The notes beneath the pieces were generated by a model, which saw only the letters and a list, made by a program, of their open reading frames with translations, did no database searches and had not been told where the DNA came from. This document shows positions 16,025 to 23,583 of a stretch of DNA of 31,764 nucleotides, piece by piece. The stretch's first letter is position 1. Each line of letters begins with the position of its first letter. Source of the DNA: Holophagales bacterium UBA2201 (GTDB taxonomy: Bacteria > Acidobacteriota > Thermoanaerobaculia > UBA2201); NCBI GenBank assembly GCA_002327305.1, contig DCUZ01000059.1, positions 129 to 31,892 of the forward strand, given 5' to 3'. The translations under genes and the position numbers were made by a program.

Positions 16025-16033
16025 TGCTATCAT
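16025..16033 (+). promoter_or_regulatory. Extended -10 promoter of the nucleotidyltransferase gene
   Basis: TGC followed by TATCAT (16028-16033), then 9 nt to ATG 16043, giving a predicted leader of about 2 nt and no Shine-Dalgarno. No -35 match is seen. Confidence 0.55.
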
Positions 16034-16042
16034 GGTACGGTC

Positions 16043-17440
16043 ATGAAACGGATCGAGCACGACAGGGTGCTGTCCCTGCCGGGCGTGGCCCAGGCCCTGG
16101 AACTGGCCGACCGGGAGGGGCGCAACCTCTACCTGGTGGGCGGCGCCCTCCGCGACCTCTGCCTCCGCCGCAAGGTGAGCGACGCCGACCTCATCGTGGA
16201 GGGGCGGGGGGAGAATTTCGTCCACACCCTGGCCGCCCGCCTGCGCAGCCGGGTGGTCCTCCTGGGCAGGGGGGACTTCCAGACCTACCGCATCCCCCTG
16301 AAGGGGGGGGCCTACCTCGACCTGTGGGACCTTAAATCGGTTCCCCTGCGGGAGGACCTCTGCCGGCGGGACTTCACCATCAACGCCGTTGCCTACCACT
16401 TGCAGACCGGCAACTGGATCGACCCGGCGGGCGGCCTGACCGACCTGGAGCACGGGGTGATCCGCCGCGTGTGCGAACGCGCCTTCGTCGAGGACCCCCT
16501 GCGCCTCCTGCGCGCCGTCCGGTTCAAGACGCGCCTGAAGAGGTTCGCCATCGAGCCCTCCACCCTGCGGGACATGATGGAGAACGCCCACCGCCTCCAG
16601 AAGACCGCCCCCGAACGGGTGGCCGGCGAACTCGACCTCATCCTGGGTTCCGCCGATCCGCACGGCGGCGTCCTCCTCCTGGCGGAGACCCGCCTGCTGG
16701 AGGTGGTCGTCCCCGAACTGGATCGCCTCAAGGGGGTGGCCCAGCACCCCCACAACCCGGACGATGTCTTCGACCACACCCTCAACTGTCTCAGGGCCCT
16801 CCCCGCGGCGGTGGAGCGGGTCAACGCCCTGACGGACCGCTCCCACCGCCTCCGCGACGGGGACCGCCTCCTGCTGGCCTGGGCCCTCCTCTGCCACGAC
16901 CTCGGCAAGCCGGCCACCCGCACCGAGGACGCCCGGGGCAATTCCCATTTCTACAACCACCAGCGGATCTCGGTGCGCCTGACCGACGAGGTGTTCCGCC
17001 GCCTCCGCTCCTCCCGGGAGCGCTCGACGGAGGTCCAGCGGCTGATCGCCCTCCACAGCCGCCCCATGCAGTTGGTCCTCGCGGGAACGCCCCGTCGCGG
17101 CCTGCGGCGGTTCATCCACCTCTCCGGCCGCTCCCTCCCCCGCCAACTGGCCCTCTACCTGGCCGACCGCCTCAGCCGGGGCGACCTCGACGAGCGGGCC
17201 GAGACCTTCGTCCGGACCTGCTGGGAGCTTTTCCTGGCGGAGGGGGAGGCCCTCATCTCGCCGCCCCGCCTCGTGTCGGGGGAGGATGTGATGGAGACCT
17301 TGGGCCTGCCCGCCTCGCCGGACGTGGGACGGGTGATGGAAAGCGTCCAGCGCCTGCAGGTGGCCGGGGAATTGTGCTCGCGCGAGGAGGCCCTGGGCTA
17401 CCTCCGGCGTTTGCGCGACAAGCGCCGCCCGCCCGCCTGA
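16043..17440 (+). CDS. CCA-adding enzyme / poly(A) polymerase family protein with HD domain
   Basis: A class II tRNA nucleotidyltransferase-type protein of 465 residues. It adds or repairs CCA ends of tRNA, or adds A residues. The N-terminal catalytic head shows LYLVGGALRDLCL near 30-42, the metal-binding Asp pair in VSDADLIVEG near 47-56, and the RRDFTINAVAYHL and WIDPAGGLTDLEHGVIR blocks. The neck follows with FVEDPLRLLRAVRFKTRL. The C-terminal half contains an HD-type part with VFDHTLNCL, LLCHDLGKPATR and FYNHQRISV, which often marks CC-adding or phosphohydrolase-containing versions. Whether it adds CC, A or CCA cannot be read from this. ATG 16043 fits the promoter. A structured repeat follows 30 nt after the stop. 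Confidence 0.88.
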   Translation: MKRIEHDRVLSLPGVAQALELADREGRNLYLVGGALRDLCLRRKVSDADLIVEGRGENFVHTLAARLRSRVVLLGRGDFQTYRIPLKGGAYLDLWDLKSVPLREDLCRRDFTINAVAYHLQTGNWIDPAGGLTDLEHGVIRRVCERAFVEDPLRLLRAVRFKTRLKRFAIEPSTLRDMMENAHRLQKTAPERVAGELDLILGSADPHGGVLLLAETRLLEVVVPELDRLKGVAQHPHNPDDVFDHTLNCLRALPAAVERVNALTDRSHRLRDGDRLLLAWALLCHDLGKPATRTEDARGNSHFYNHQRISVRLTDEVFRRLRSSRERSTEVQRLIALHSRPMQLVLAGTPRRGLRRFIHLSGRSLPRQLALYLADRLSRGDLDERAETFVRTCWELFLAEGEALISPPRLVSGEDVMETLGLPASPDVGRVMESVQRLQVAGELCSREEALGYLRRLRDKRRPPA

Positions 17441-17469
17441 GGCGCGGATTCCCGGCCGCAGACCGATTG

Positions 17470-17620
17470 AAAGCGGGAGAGGGATGCCCCTCTCCCGCCA
17501 GGCGGAGTGAATCCGCCTGGAGCCACCCTCTCCCCAAGGCGGCGCTTACCCGCGCTCGCCTTGATGCTATTCCTGATTAAGAATGACACGCTGAAGCGTA
17601 AAAGATTGGCAGGAATGCAT
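17470..17620. repeat. Multi-hairpin dispersed element, copy 1
   Basis: About 150 bp, repeated at 31323-31472. It holds four hairpins. HP1 is GCGGGAGAGGG/CCCTCTCCCGC (17473-17498). HP2 is CCAGGCGGA/TCCGCCTGG (17498-17520). HP3 spans AAGGCG...CGCCTT (17536-17562). HP4 pairs ATGCTATTCCTG (17564-17575) with CAGGAATGCAT (17610-17620) around an inner ACGCT-GA-AGCGT hairpin. HP3 and HP1 are identical in both copies. No promoter-like sequence is clear at this copy. Confidence 0.85.
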
Positions 17621-17705
17621 ACCTTCCGGCTCCCCTCGTTCATCACCCCCCGCTTGACCAAACTCATGCGGAAGTGGCATGATTAGGATCATTCAGGAGG
17701 TCGCC

Positions 17706-18260
17706 ATGAAGGTCAAGGGCTCCGCGCTCCGTTCCACGATGCACTACATACGGGACCATTATCCCCCCGACCAGGTCGGGAAGATCATGGATCAACTGGA
17801 CCCGGAGCACCGTAAACTGCTCGAGCGGCCCATCCTGGTCTCCGACTGGCATGAGGCGGAGATCCTCGTGCGGCTGATGAAGGCCGCGGCCGCCGTCTCC
17901 GGAGAGGACGGCCGGACGCTGTGGGCCAGGATCGGCCGGCAGTCCTGCGACGACGGCCTCAACACCGTGTACAAGATCTTCTTCCGCCTCGGCTCCCCCT
18001 CCTACATCCTCAAGCGGGGGTTCCAGCTCTGGAACAACTACTACAGCGACGGCGTCATGGTGGTGGAGAACATCACCGACCAGGGGGCCGACGTGAAACT
18101 GACCAAGAATGCCTTCCCCGACGAGTGCATGTGCATCCGCATCACCGGCTGGATGGAGCGTTCCATCGAACTCTCCGGCGGCAAGGGGGTGAAGATCGTC
18201 CACAAGACCTGCGTCCACCGCGGCGACGCCGAGTGCACCTGGCGGGGGGATTGGGCGTAG
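17706..18260 (+). CDS. V4R-like / DUF2378-like sensory protein
   Basis: 184 residues. I do not recognise a precise family. The fold pattern resembles 4-vinyl-reductase (V4R) or heme-NO-binding-like small-molecule sensor domains, including the myxobacterial TIGR02265-type proteins. Signs are a helical N-terminal half, a central YKIFFRLGSPSYILKRG-type segment, and a C-terminal block with Cys residues (DECMCIRITGW, HKTCVHRGDAECTW) that ends in the typical Gly-Asp-x-Glu-Cys pattern. A ligand or metal-binding role is inferred only. CAGGAGG upstream of ATG 17706 is a strong ribosome site. It is a lone gene between the repeat element and the ligase gene. Confidence 0.65.
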   Translation: MKVKGSALRSTMHYIRDHYPPDQVGKIMDQLDPEHRKLLERPILVSDWHEAEILVRLMKAAAAVSGEDGRTLWARIGRQSCDDGLNTVYKIFFRLGSPSYILKRGFQLWNNYYSDGVMVVENITDQGADVKLTKNAFPDECMCIRITGWMERSIELSGGKGVKIVHKTCVHRGDAECTWRGDWA

Positions 18261-18274
18261 GGCCCCCACCCTGC

Positions 18275-18309
18275 CCGTAGACCGTAGGCCGTAGACCGCA
18301 GACCGTGAA
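18275..18309 (+). repeat. Five-unit 7-nt-period array after the V4R-like gene
   Basis: CCGTAGA, CCGTAGG, CCGTAGA, CCGCAGA, CCGTGAA in strict phase, starting 14 nt after the stop. It is the reverse complement of the GGTCTAC units at 8350-8370, so both lie in sense orientation behind their upstream gene. Confidence 0.85.
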
Positions 18310-18386
18310 GCGGGGGCGACATCCTGAGCGGGCATCTTGCACCCCAGAGCGGGGCCGAGCGCTCGGGCCGCATCTAGGGCCTGTAG

Positions 18387-18408
18387 CGTCCTCAGCATGC
18401 TGAGGACG
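18387..18408. repeat. 22-bp perfect palindrome with GCATGC centre
   Basis: CGTCCTCAGCA followed by its exact reverse complement. The inner CAGCATGCTG is shared with the palindrome at 20134. Another palindrome, CCGAGCGCTCGG, lies just upstream near 18357. Together they fill the 5' region of the ligase gene. Confidence 0.85.
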
Positions 18409-18457
18409 GCATTTCGCACCCGTGGACGTCGCCAATAACGAACCAAGGAGGAACCCC

Positions 18458-20101
18458 ATGAGCACACCCCGCACCCCACGCCCCATCGCCGAAGTGGCCG
18501 CCGGCCTAGACATCGCCCCGGCCCACCTCATCCCCTACGGCGCCGACAAGGCCAAGGTCTCTCTCGCGGAACTTCAGGGCGACCGGCCGCGCGGGAAATT
18601 GATCCTCGTCTCCGCCATCACCCCCACCGACGCCGGGGAGGGCAAGACCACCGTCTCCATCGGCCTGGCCCAGGGGCTGGCCAAGGTGGGCGAGCGGGCC
18701 TGCCTGGCCCTGCGCGAGCCCTCCCTGGGCCCCACCTTCGGCCTCAAGGGCGGCGCCACCGGCGGAGGCGCGTCGGTGGTGGTCCCCGTGGCGGACATCA
18801 ATCTCCATTTCACGGGGGACTTCCACGCCATCGGGGCGGCCCACAACCTCCTCGCCGCCATCCTGGACAACCACATCCACCACGGCAACGCCCTCGGCAT
18901 CGATCCCCGCCGCGTCCTCTGGCGCCGGGTCATCGACATGAACGACCGCGCCCTGCGCAACGTGATCATCGGCCTCGGCGGCGTCCTGGAGGGGGTGCCG
19001 CGGGAGACGGGATTCGACATCACCCCCGCCTCCGAGATCATGGCCGCCCTCTGCCTGGCCGAGGGGGAGGAGGACCTGCGCGCCCGCCTCTCGCGCATCC
19101 TGGTGGCCCTCACCTCGGACAAGCGCCCGGTCACGGCGGCCGACCTCAAGGCGGTGGGGGCGCTCATGGTCCTCCTCAAGGACGCCCTCAAGCCCAACCT
19201 GGTCCAGACCGGCGAGGGGGTGCCGGCCTTCGTCCACGGCGGCCCCTTCGCCAACATCGCTCACGGGTGCAACTCCGTCCTCGCCACGAAAATGGCGCTG
19301 ACCCACGCCGACTGGGCCGTCACGGAGGCCGGGTTCGGGTTCGATCTGGGGGCCGAGAAGTTCTTCGACATCAAGTGCGTCTCCGCGGGGCTGGACACCG
19401 CCGCCGTGGTCCTCGTGGCCACGGTGCGGGCCCTGAAGATGCACGGCGGGACGGCCAAGGACGCCCTCACGGCCCCCGACCCCGCCGCCGTCGAGCGCGG
19501 GCTCGACAACCTGCGCAAACACATCGAGAGCATCCGGACCTTCTGCGAGCCGCCCGTGGTGGCCCTCAACCGGTTCGCCCCCGACACGGAGGAGGAGATC
19601 GCCGTGGTCCGTTCGGCCTGCTCGGACCTCAAGGTCCCCTTCGCCGTGGCCGACGGGTTCGCCCGCGGGGGCGAGGGGATGACGGACCTGGCCCGCGCGG
19701 TCATCGCCCACGCGGAGGAAAAGTCCAAGCCCTTCTGCCCCCTCTACGACTGGAGCGAGGCGCCGAAGGTGAAGATGGAGAAGGTCGCCCGCGCCATGTA
19801 CGGCGCCGCCGAGGTGAAGTGGACGCGCGAGGCCCTGCGGGACCTCGACCTGGCCAGGGCCTTCGGTTACGACGGGCTCCCGCTGTGCGTGGCCAAGACC
19901 CAGAAGTCCCTCTCCGACGACCCCAAACGGATCGGCCGGCCCGAGGACTTCGACATCACCGTCCGCGGAGTCATCCTCGCCGCCGGCGCCGGCTACCTGG
20001 TCCCCCTCCTGGGCGACATGGTGCGGATGCCCGGGCTCCCCCCCCGCCCCCAGGCCGAGCGGATGGACCTCAAGGACGGCATCGTGGTGGGGATGGCGTG
20101 A
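18458..20101 (+). CDS. fhs: Formate--tetrahydrofolate ligase
   Basis: Uses ATP to join formate to tetrahydrofolate, giving 10-formyl-THF for purine synthesis, initiator tRNA formylation or the methyl branch of acetogenic metabolism. The 547-residue length is normal. Seen: the P-loop TPTDAGEGKTT near 64-74, LREPSLGPTFGLKGGATGGG near 96-115, DINLHFTGDFHAIGAAHNLL near 124-143, HGGPFANIAHGCNS, TEAGFGFDLGAEKFFDIKC, and the C-terminal GAGYLVPLLGDMVRMPGLP block. ATG 18458 is chosen because AAGGAGG lies 7-8 nt upstream; the in-frame ATG 18422-region start has no site. No other Wood-Ljungdahl gene is in the window, so acetogenesis is not implied. Confidence 0.97.
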   Translation: MSTPRTPRPIAEVAAGLDIAPAHLIPYGADKAKVSLAELQGDRPRGKLILVSAITPTDAGEGKTTVSIGLAQGLAKVGERACLALREPSLGPTFGLKGGATGGGASVVVPVADINLHFTGDFHAIGAAHNLLAAILDNHIHHGNALGIDPRRVLWRRVIDMNDRALRNVIIGLGGVLEGVPRETGFDITPASEIMAALCLAEGEEDLRARLSRILVALTSDKRPVTAADLKAVGALMVLLKDALKPNLVQTGEGVPAFVHGGPFANIAHGCNSVLATKMALTHADWAVTEAGFGFDLGAEKFFDIKCVSAGLDTAAVVLVATVRALKMHGGTAKDALTAPDPAAVERGLDNLRKHIESIRTFCEPPVVALNRFAPDTEEEIAVVRSACSDLKVPFAVADGFARGGEGMTDLARAVIAHAEEKSKPFCPLYDWSEAPKVKMEKVARAMYGAAEVKWTREALRDLDLARAFGYDGLPLCVAKTQKSLSDDPKRIGRPEDFDITVRGVILAAGAGYLVPLLGDMVRMPGLPPRPQAERMDLKDGIVVGMA

Positions 20102-20133
20102 GGGCGGGTTGCCCGTTCCGATCGCCCGCGTAG

Positions 20134-20297
20134 GGGCGCAGCATGCTGCGCCCTTGCAGGAATCAGGCATGGGCCATCCGGTGGGTCGCCCATTCAGATT
20201 GCGTGGTACGGACGACCCGGTGGGTCGCCCGATCAAATTATCGGGCGAGGCACCGCCTCGCCCCTACCCAGGCGCAAGGGCACGGCATGCCGTGCCC
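20134..20297. repeat. Cluster of REP-like palindromes between convergent fhs and the DUF2007 gene
   Basis: Contains GGGCGCAGCATGCTGCGCCC (20134-20153), CCCGAT-ATCGGG hairpin (20228-20245), GGGCGAGGC-ACC-GCCTCGCCC (20243-20263), and GGGCACGGCATGCCGTGCCC (20278-20297). A 14-nt direct repeat CCGGTGGGTCGCCC occurs at 20178 and 20217. Several could act as bidirectional terminators, but none has a T tract. Confidence 0.85.
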
Positions 20298-20330
20298 CTA
20301 CGGATAATTATGGAATCCTGCCGTCCGTGG

Positions 20331-20594
20331 CTATTCCGCCGGGGGTTTGGAATCCTCGTCCAGGGCCAGGGCGCCGCTGTCGATCTCGGCCATCAGCGCC
20401 CGGGCGTCCTCCTCGTCGGATTTGGAGACCACCACGTCCACCTGTCCCACCGCCTTGACCACGTTGATGCCCCAACCGGTCGTCTGGCTGGCGACCACCT
20501 CCGCGACGATGCCGCTGGAGGTCAACAGGGTCGCCAGGAGCTGGGCCTTGGCGTGGTCCATGGTGGTGAGGATGGCGACCAATTCTTCAGACAT
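20331..20594 (-). CDS. Small DUF2007-like putative signal-transducing protein
   Basis: 87 residues, cytoplasmic. The pattern VAILTTMDHAKAQLLATLL, then VAEVVASQTTGWG, VDVVVSKSDEEDARALM fits the DUF2007 family of small ferredoxin-like-fold proteins found next to many genes with no proven role. The tail is acidic (ALDEDSKPPAE). ATG 20594 overlaps the cmk 3' end by 8 nt, so it is translationally coupled as the last gene of the minus-strand operon. The stop lies next to a palindrome cluster. Confidence 0.75.
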   Translation of the reverse strand: MSEELVAILTTMDHAKAQLLATLLTSSGIVAEVVASQTTGWGINVVKAVGQVDVVVSKSDEEDARALMAEIDSGALALDEDSKPPAE

Positions 20595-21222
20595 CGGACC
20601 CTCCCTTTTCCCGGATGAGCGCAACCAGCCGCTCCACCACCCCGTCGATGGACAGGTCGGTGGTGTCCACGAGGACGGCGTCGGGGGCCTGGACGAGCGG
20701 CGATTCGGCCCGCTCGCGGTCCTGCTGGTCCCGCTCGGCCACGGCCCGGGCCACGGCATCCCGATCGCCGCCGATCTGCTTCCACCGCCGTTCGACCCGC
20801 ACCTCCTCGTCGGCGGTGAGAAAGAACTTGTGGGGCGTCTTGGGAAAAATGTGCGTCCCGGCGTCTCGCCCCTCCACCACCCCCCCGCCCTCCGTCCCCA
20901 ACCGCCGCTGGATCTCCACCATGCGGCGCCGCACCGGGGCGAGTTTGGCCACGCGGGAGGCGGCGGCGCCGGCCTCCTCGGAGAGCAATTCGGGCCTACC
21001 CGCCCAGGCGCTGAAATCGAAGGCCTCCAGCGCGGCGGCCACCGCGGGCGCGTCGCCGGTGTCGGCGCCCCGTTGCGCGCAAAAGAGGCCGAAGGCGCGG
21101 TACATCTTGCCGGTGTCGAGGTAGGGCAGGCCGAGGCGTTCGGCCAGTTTCTTCGCGACGGTGGACTTGCCCGTTCCGGAGGGACCGTCAATGGCGACGA
21201 TCAAGATCCGCTGGTCCGCCAT
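20587..21222 (-). CDS. cmk: Cytidylate kinase
   Basis: Phosphorylates CMP and dCMP with ATP in pyrimidine nucleotide metabolism. The N-terminus IVAIDGPSGTGKSTVAKKLA holds the P-loop; LPYLDTGKMYRAFGLF is the CMP-binding block; then VVEGRDAGTHIFP, KFFLTADEEVRVERR and RDQQDRERAESPLVQAPDA, which match the family (the lid Arg residues and RD pattern). 211 residues is normal. ATG 21222 fits; the gap to hisC is 45 nt. It follows the scpA-scpB-rluB order often seen with cmk, with hisC inserted between. Confidence 0.95.
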   Translation of the reverse strand: MADQRILIVAIDGPSGTGKSTVAKKLAERLGLPYLDTGKMYRAFGLFCAQRGADTGDAPAVAAALEAFDFSAWAGRPELLSEEAGAAASRVAKLAPVRRRMVEIQRRLGTEGGGVVEGRDAGTHIFPKTPHKFFLTADEEVRVERRWKQIGGDRDAVARAVAERDQQDRERAESPLVQAPDAVLVDTTDLSIDGVVERLVALIREKGGSDV

Positions 21223-21267
21223 CCGCCCATCGCTATCCGCGTGGATGCTGGGCCGGACGCCTCACGG

Positions 21268-22347
21268 TCACAGCACCTTGTCCAGGGCCTGGACGAAGCG
21301 CTCGTTCTCCTCCCGGGTCCCGATGGAGACGCGCAGGTGGTTGGGGAAGCCGTAGTTCTTGATGGGCCGGACGATGACGCCCTGCCTCAGCAGTTTGTCG
21401 TAGGTGGGGGCGGCTTCACGCCCCATGTCGATGAGGATGAAGTTGGTCACCGAGGGGACGCGCCTGACCTTCCGCTGGTCGAGTTGGGCCTCCAACCAGG
21501 CCATTTCCCGGGCGTTGAGTTCCTTGACCCGGGCGATGTGGGCGTCGTCGTCGAGGGCGGCGAGGCCGGCGGCCTGAGCCAGCGAGTTGGTGTTGAAGGG
21601 GGAGCGCACCCGGTTGATGTCCGACAGCATCCTGGGGTCGCCCAGGCCGTAGCCGATGCGGAGGCCGGCCAGGCCGTGGATCTTGGAGAAGGTGTGGAGG
21701 ACCAGGAGGTTCTTGCCGGCCTTCAGGTCCTTAAAACCGTCGGGATAATCCTCCCGATCGATGTATTCGTAGTAGGCCTGGTCGGCGACGAGGAGGCAGT
21801 CGGGGGGGAGCGCGGCGACGAGGCGGGCCCAGGTGTCGCCGGCCATGAAGGACCCCAGGGGATTGGCGGGGTTGTCGATGTAGATCATCCGGGTGCGCGA
21901 GGTGATGCGGGCGATCATCCCGTCGGCGTCGTGGCGGTGGTCCTGGACGGGGACGGTGAGGATGGCGGCGTTGACCGACTGCGCCGCCAGGCGGGCCGAA
22001 ATGAAGGCGCCGTGCGGGATGATGATCTCGTCGCCGGGGGCGCAGAAGGTGCGCACCGCCATCTCGATGATGTCCACGCTGCCGTTGCCGAGGATGACCC
22101 CTTCCACGGGCCAGCCGGTCTTTTCGGCGATCCGTTTGCGCAGGGCGTAGCCGCTGCCGTCGGGGTAGCGGTTCAGGTCCCCCAGGACGGCGCGGATGGC
22201 CTCCAGCGCCTTCGGCGAGGGGCCCAGCGGGTTCTCGTTGGAAGCCAGCTTGACGCTCCCGGTGATCCCCAGTTCCCGCTCCAGTTCCTCCAGCGGCTTT
22301 CCCGGAACGTACGGACTCAGCGTGGCGATGTGGCTCGGCAACTTCAT
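21268..22347 (-). CDS. hisC: Histidinol-phosphate aminotransferase
   Basis: A PLP enzyme of fold type I that transaminates imidazole-acetol phosphate in histidine synthesis. Seen: VKLASNENPLGPSPKALEAI near 33-52, NRYPDGSGYALRKRIA, LGNGSVDIIEM, the PLP-binding DNPANPLGSF region, LVADQAYYEY with the ring-contacting Asp and Tyr, the Schiff-base Lys in HTFSKIHGLAGLRIGYG, and the C-terminal Arg in HLRVSIGTREENERF. 359 residues is normal. The start overlaps the pseudouridine synthase stop by 4 nt (ATGA). Some homologues act on aromatic or other amino acids, and no other his gene is nearby. Confidence 0.9.
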   Translation of the reverse strand: MKLPSHIATLSPYVPGKPLEELERELGITGSVKLASNENPLGPSPKALEAIRAVLGDLNRYPDGSGYALRKRIAEKTGWPVEGVILGNGSVDIIEMAVRTFCAPGDEIIIPHGAFISARLAAQSVNAAILTVPVQDHRHDADGMIARITSRTRMIYIDNPANPLGSFMAGDTWARLVAALPPDCLLVADQAYYEYIDREDYPDGFKDLKAGKNLLVLHTFSKIHGLAGLRIGYGLGDPRMLSDINRVRSPFNTNSLAQAAGLAALDDDAHIARVKELNAREMAWLEAQLDQRKVRRVPSVTNFILIDMGREAAPTYDKLLRQGVIVRPIKNYGFPNHLRVSIGTREENERFVQALDKVL

Positions 22348-23066
22348 TCCTTCCCCCTTTGGACGAATGATTTGATCTCCCTCTCCGTCAGTTCGCGCGC
22401 CTCCCCCGGCTCCAGCTTGCCCAGCTTCACGCGGCCGACGGAGATCCGCTTGAGCTTCATGACGGGATGCCCCAGCGCCTCACACATGCGGCGGATCTGC
22501 CGGGTCATGCCCTGGGTGAGCACCACGGTCAGCCAGGTGTTTTCGGCCTCGGTGCTCTTGAGGGCCTCCACCCGGTCCATCCGCACCCGCTTCCCGTCGA
22601 GCGTCAGCCCCTTGCGCCACCGCTCCAGGGTCTTGGGCGCCGGGGCCCCCTTCACCTTCACCTGGTAGGTTTTCTCCACCTTCATGGAGGGGTGCTGGAC
22701 GGCCTGGGCCCAGTCGCCGTCGCTGGTGAGGAGGATGAGCCCCTCGGAGGGGTAGTCCAGCCGCCCCACCGGCTTGAGGCCCGGCGGCATACGGCGCAGA
22801 TAGCGCTCCACGCTGGGGCGCCCCTCGGGGTCGTCCAGCGTGGTGACCACGTTCTTGGGCTTGTGGAAGGCATAGTAGTGGAGGTCCCGGGGCCTCACGC
22901 GCTTGCCCCCCACCTTGACCGAGTCGCCCTGCGGGTCCACGGTGGTGGCCAGGTCGGTGATGAGGCGCCCGTTGACGGTGACGAGGCCGGCGGTGATCAG
23001 TTCCTCCACCTTCCGCCGGGACCCCAAGCCCGCCTGCGCCAGGAACTTATTCAGTCTTGAACGCAT
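22344..23066 (-). CDS. RluB/RsuA-type rRNA pseudouridine synthase
   Basis: Converts a uridine to pseudouridine, probably in 23S rRNA (RluB position) by analogy with its place after scpAB. An S4 RNA-binding domain covers residues 1-60 (RLNKFLAQAGLGSRRKVEELI and VNGRLI). The catalytic domain has FHKPKNVVTTLDD, the active-site Asp in PVGRLDYPSEGLILLTSDG, KTYQVKVKG, and VVLTQGMTRQIRRMCEALGH. 240 residues. It overlaps scpB by 20 nt at its start and hisC by 4 nt at its end. RluB versus RsuA or RluE specificity cannot be fixed from this reading. Confidence 0.93.
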   Translation of the reverse strand: MRSRLNKFLAQAGLGSRRKVEELITAGLVTVNGRLITDLATTVDPQGDSVKVGGKRVRPRDLHYYAFHKPKNVVTTLDDPEGRPSVERYLRRMPPGLKPVGRLDYPSEGLILLTSDGDWAQAVQHPSMKVEKTYQVKVKGAPAPKTLERWRKGLTLDGKRVRMDRVEALKSTEAENTWLTVVLTQGMTRQIRRMCEALGHPVMKLKRISVGRVKLGKLEPGEARELTEREIKSFVQRGKE

Positions 23067-23577
23067 CCATCTCCTCCACGCGCGGGAGGTCCTCCAGGGA
23101 GTTGAGGCCGAAATGGAGGAGGAACTCCCGCGAAGTCCCGAACAGGAAGGGCTTGCCCACCACCTTCTTGCGCCCCACGATGCGGACCAGCTTCTTCTCC
23201 AGGAGGGTGTTGACGGCGTTGGCGCTGTTGGCGCCCCGCACCGCCGAGATCTCCGGAAGGGTGATGGGCTGGTGGTAGGCCACGATGGCCAGCACCTCGA
23301 AGGCCGCCCGCGAGAGGCGCTGGCGGGAGGTCATCTTGAGGTAACGGGAGAGGGGGGGTTCGTTCTGGGGGGCGGTCACCAGCCGCCAGCCGGCGGCCGC
23401 CCTCTGGAGGAGGATGCCGGAGTGGACCTGGAACCGCCGCTGGAGTTCCTCGAAGGCCTCGTCGATCAGGGCGTCGTCCGCCCCCTCCACGGCGCTCTTC
23501 ACCTGGGCCCCCGTCAGGGGCTGGGTGGAGACGAGGAGGAGGGATTCCACGATGCCGGCGAGTTCTTCTTTCGTCAT
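23047..23577 (-). CDS. scpB: Segregation and condensation protein B
   Basis: ScpB is the winged-helix subunit that binds ScpA and completes the Smc condensin complex. Residues about 5-80 form the first winged helix (IVESLLLVSTQPLTGAQVK), and 85-165 the second (LSRAAFEVLAIVAYHQPIT, then EISAVRGANSANAVNTLLEK). FLFGTSREFLLHFGLNSLEDLP is the usual C-terminal block. 176 residues is normal. It starts 6 nt after the scpA stop, with AAGAGAG as the ribosome site, and overlaps the rRNA synthase gene at its end. Confidence 0.95.
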   Translation of the reverse strand: MTKEELAGIVESLLLVSTQPLTGAQVKSAVEGADDALIDEAFEELQRRFQVHSGILLQRAAAGWRLVTAPQNEPPLSRYLKMTSRQRLSRAAFEVLAIVAYHQPITLPEISAVRGANSANAVNTLLEKKLVRIVGRKKVVGKPFLFGTSREFLLHFGLNSLEDLPRVEEMDAFKTE

Positions 23578-23583
23578 GCTCTC

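Noticed and set aside
14565..16046. 493-codon plus-strand frame opposite the dipeptidase
   Set aside because: Shadow frame of a well-supported M20C peptidase; low-complexity Gly/Glu/Asp composition.
18506..20236. 576-codon antisense frame opposite fhs
   Set aside because: High-GC genes often leave the antisense frame open. The sense frame has all formate-THF ligase motifs.
21178..21240. TAGCGA 7 nt before the cmk start as another leaderless promoter
   Set aside because: The -10 match is poor (no final T) and the gene is inside an operon, so it was not counted.
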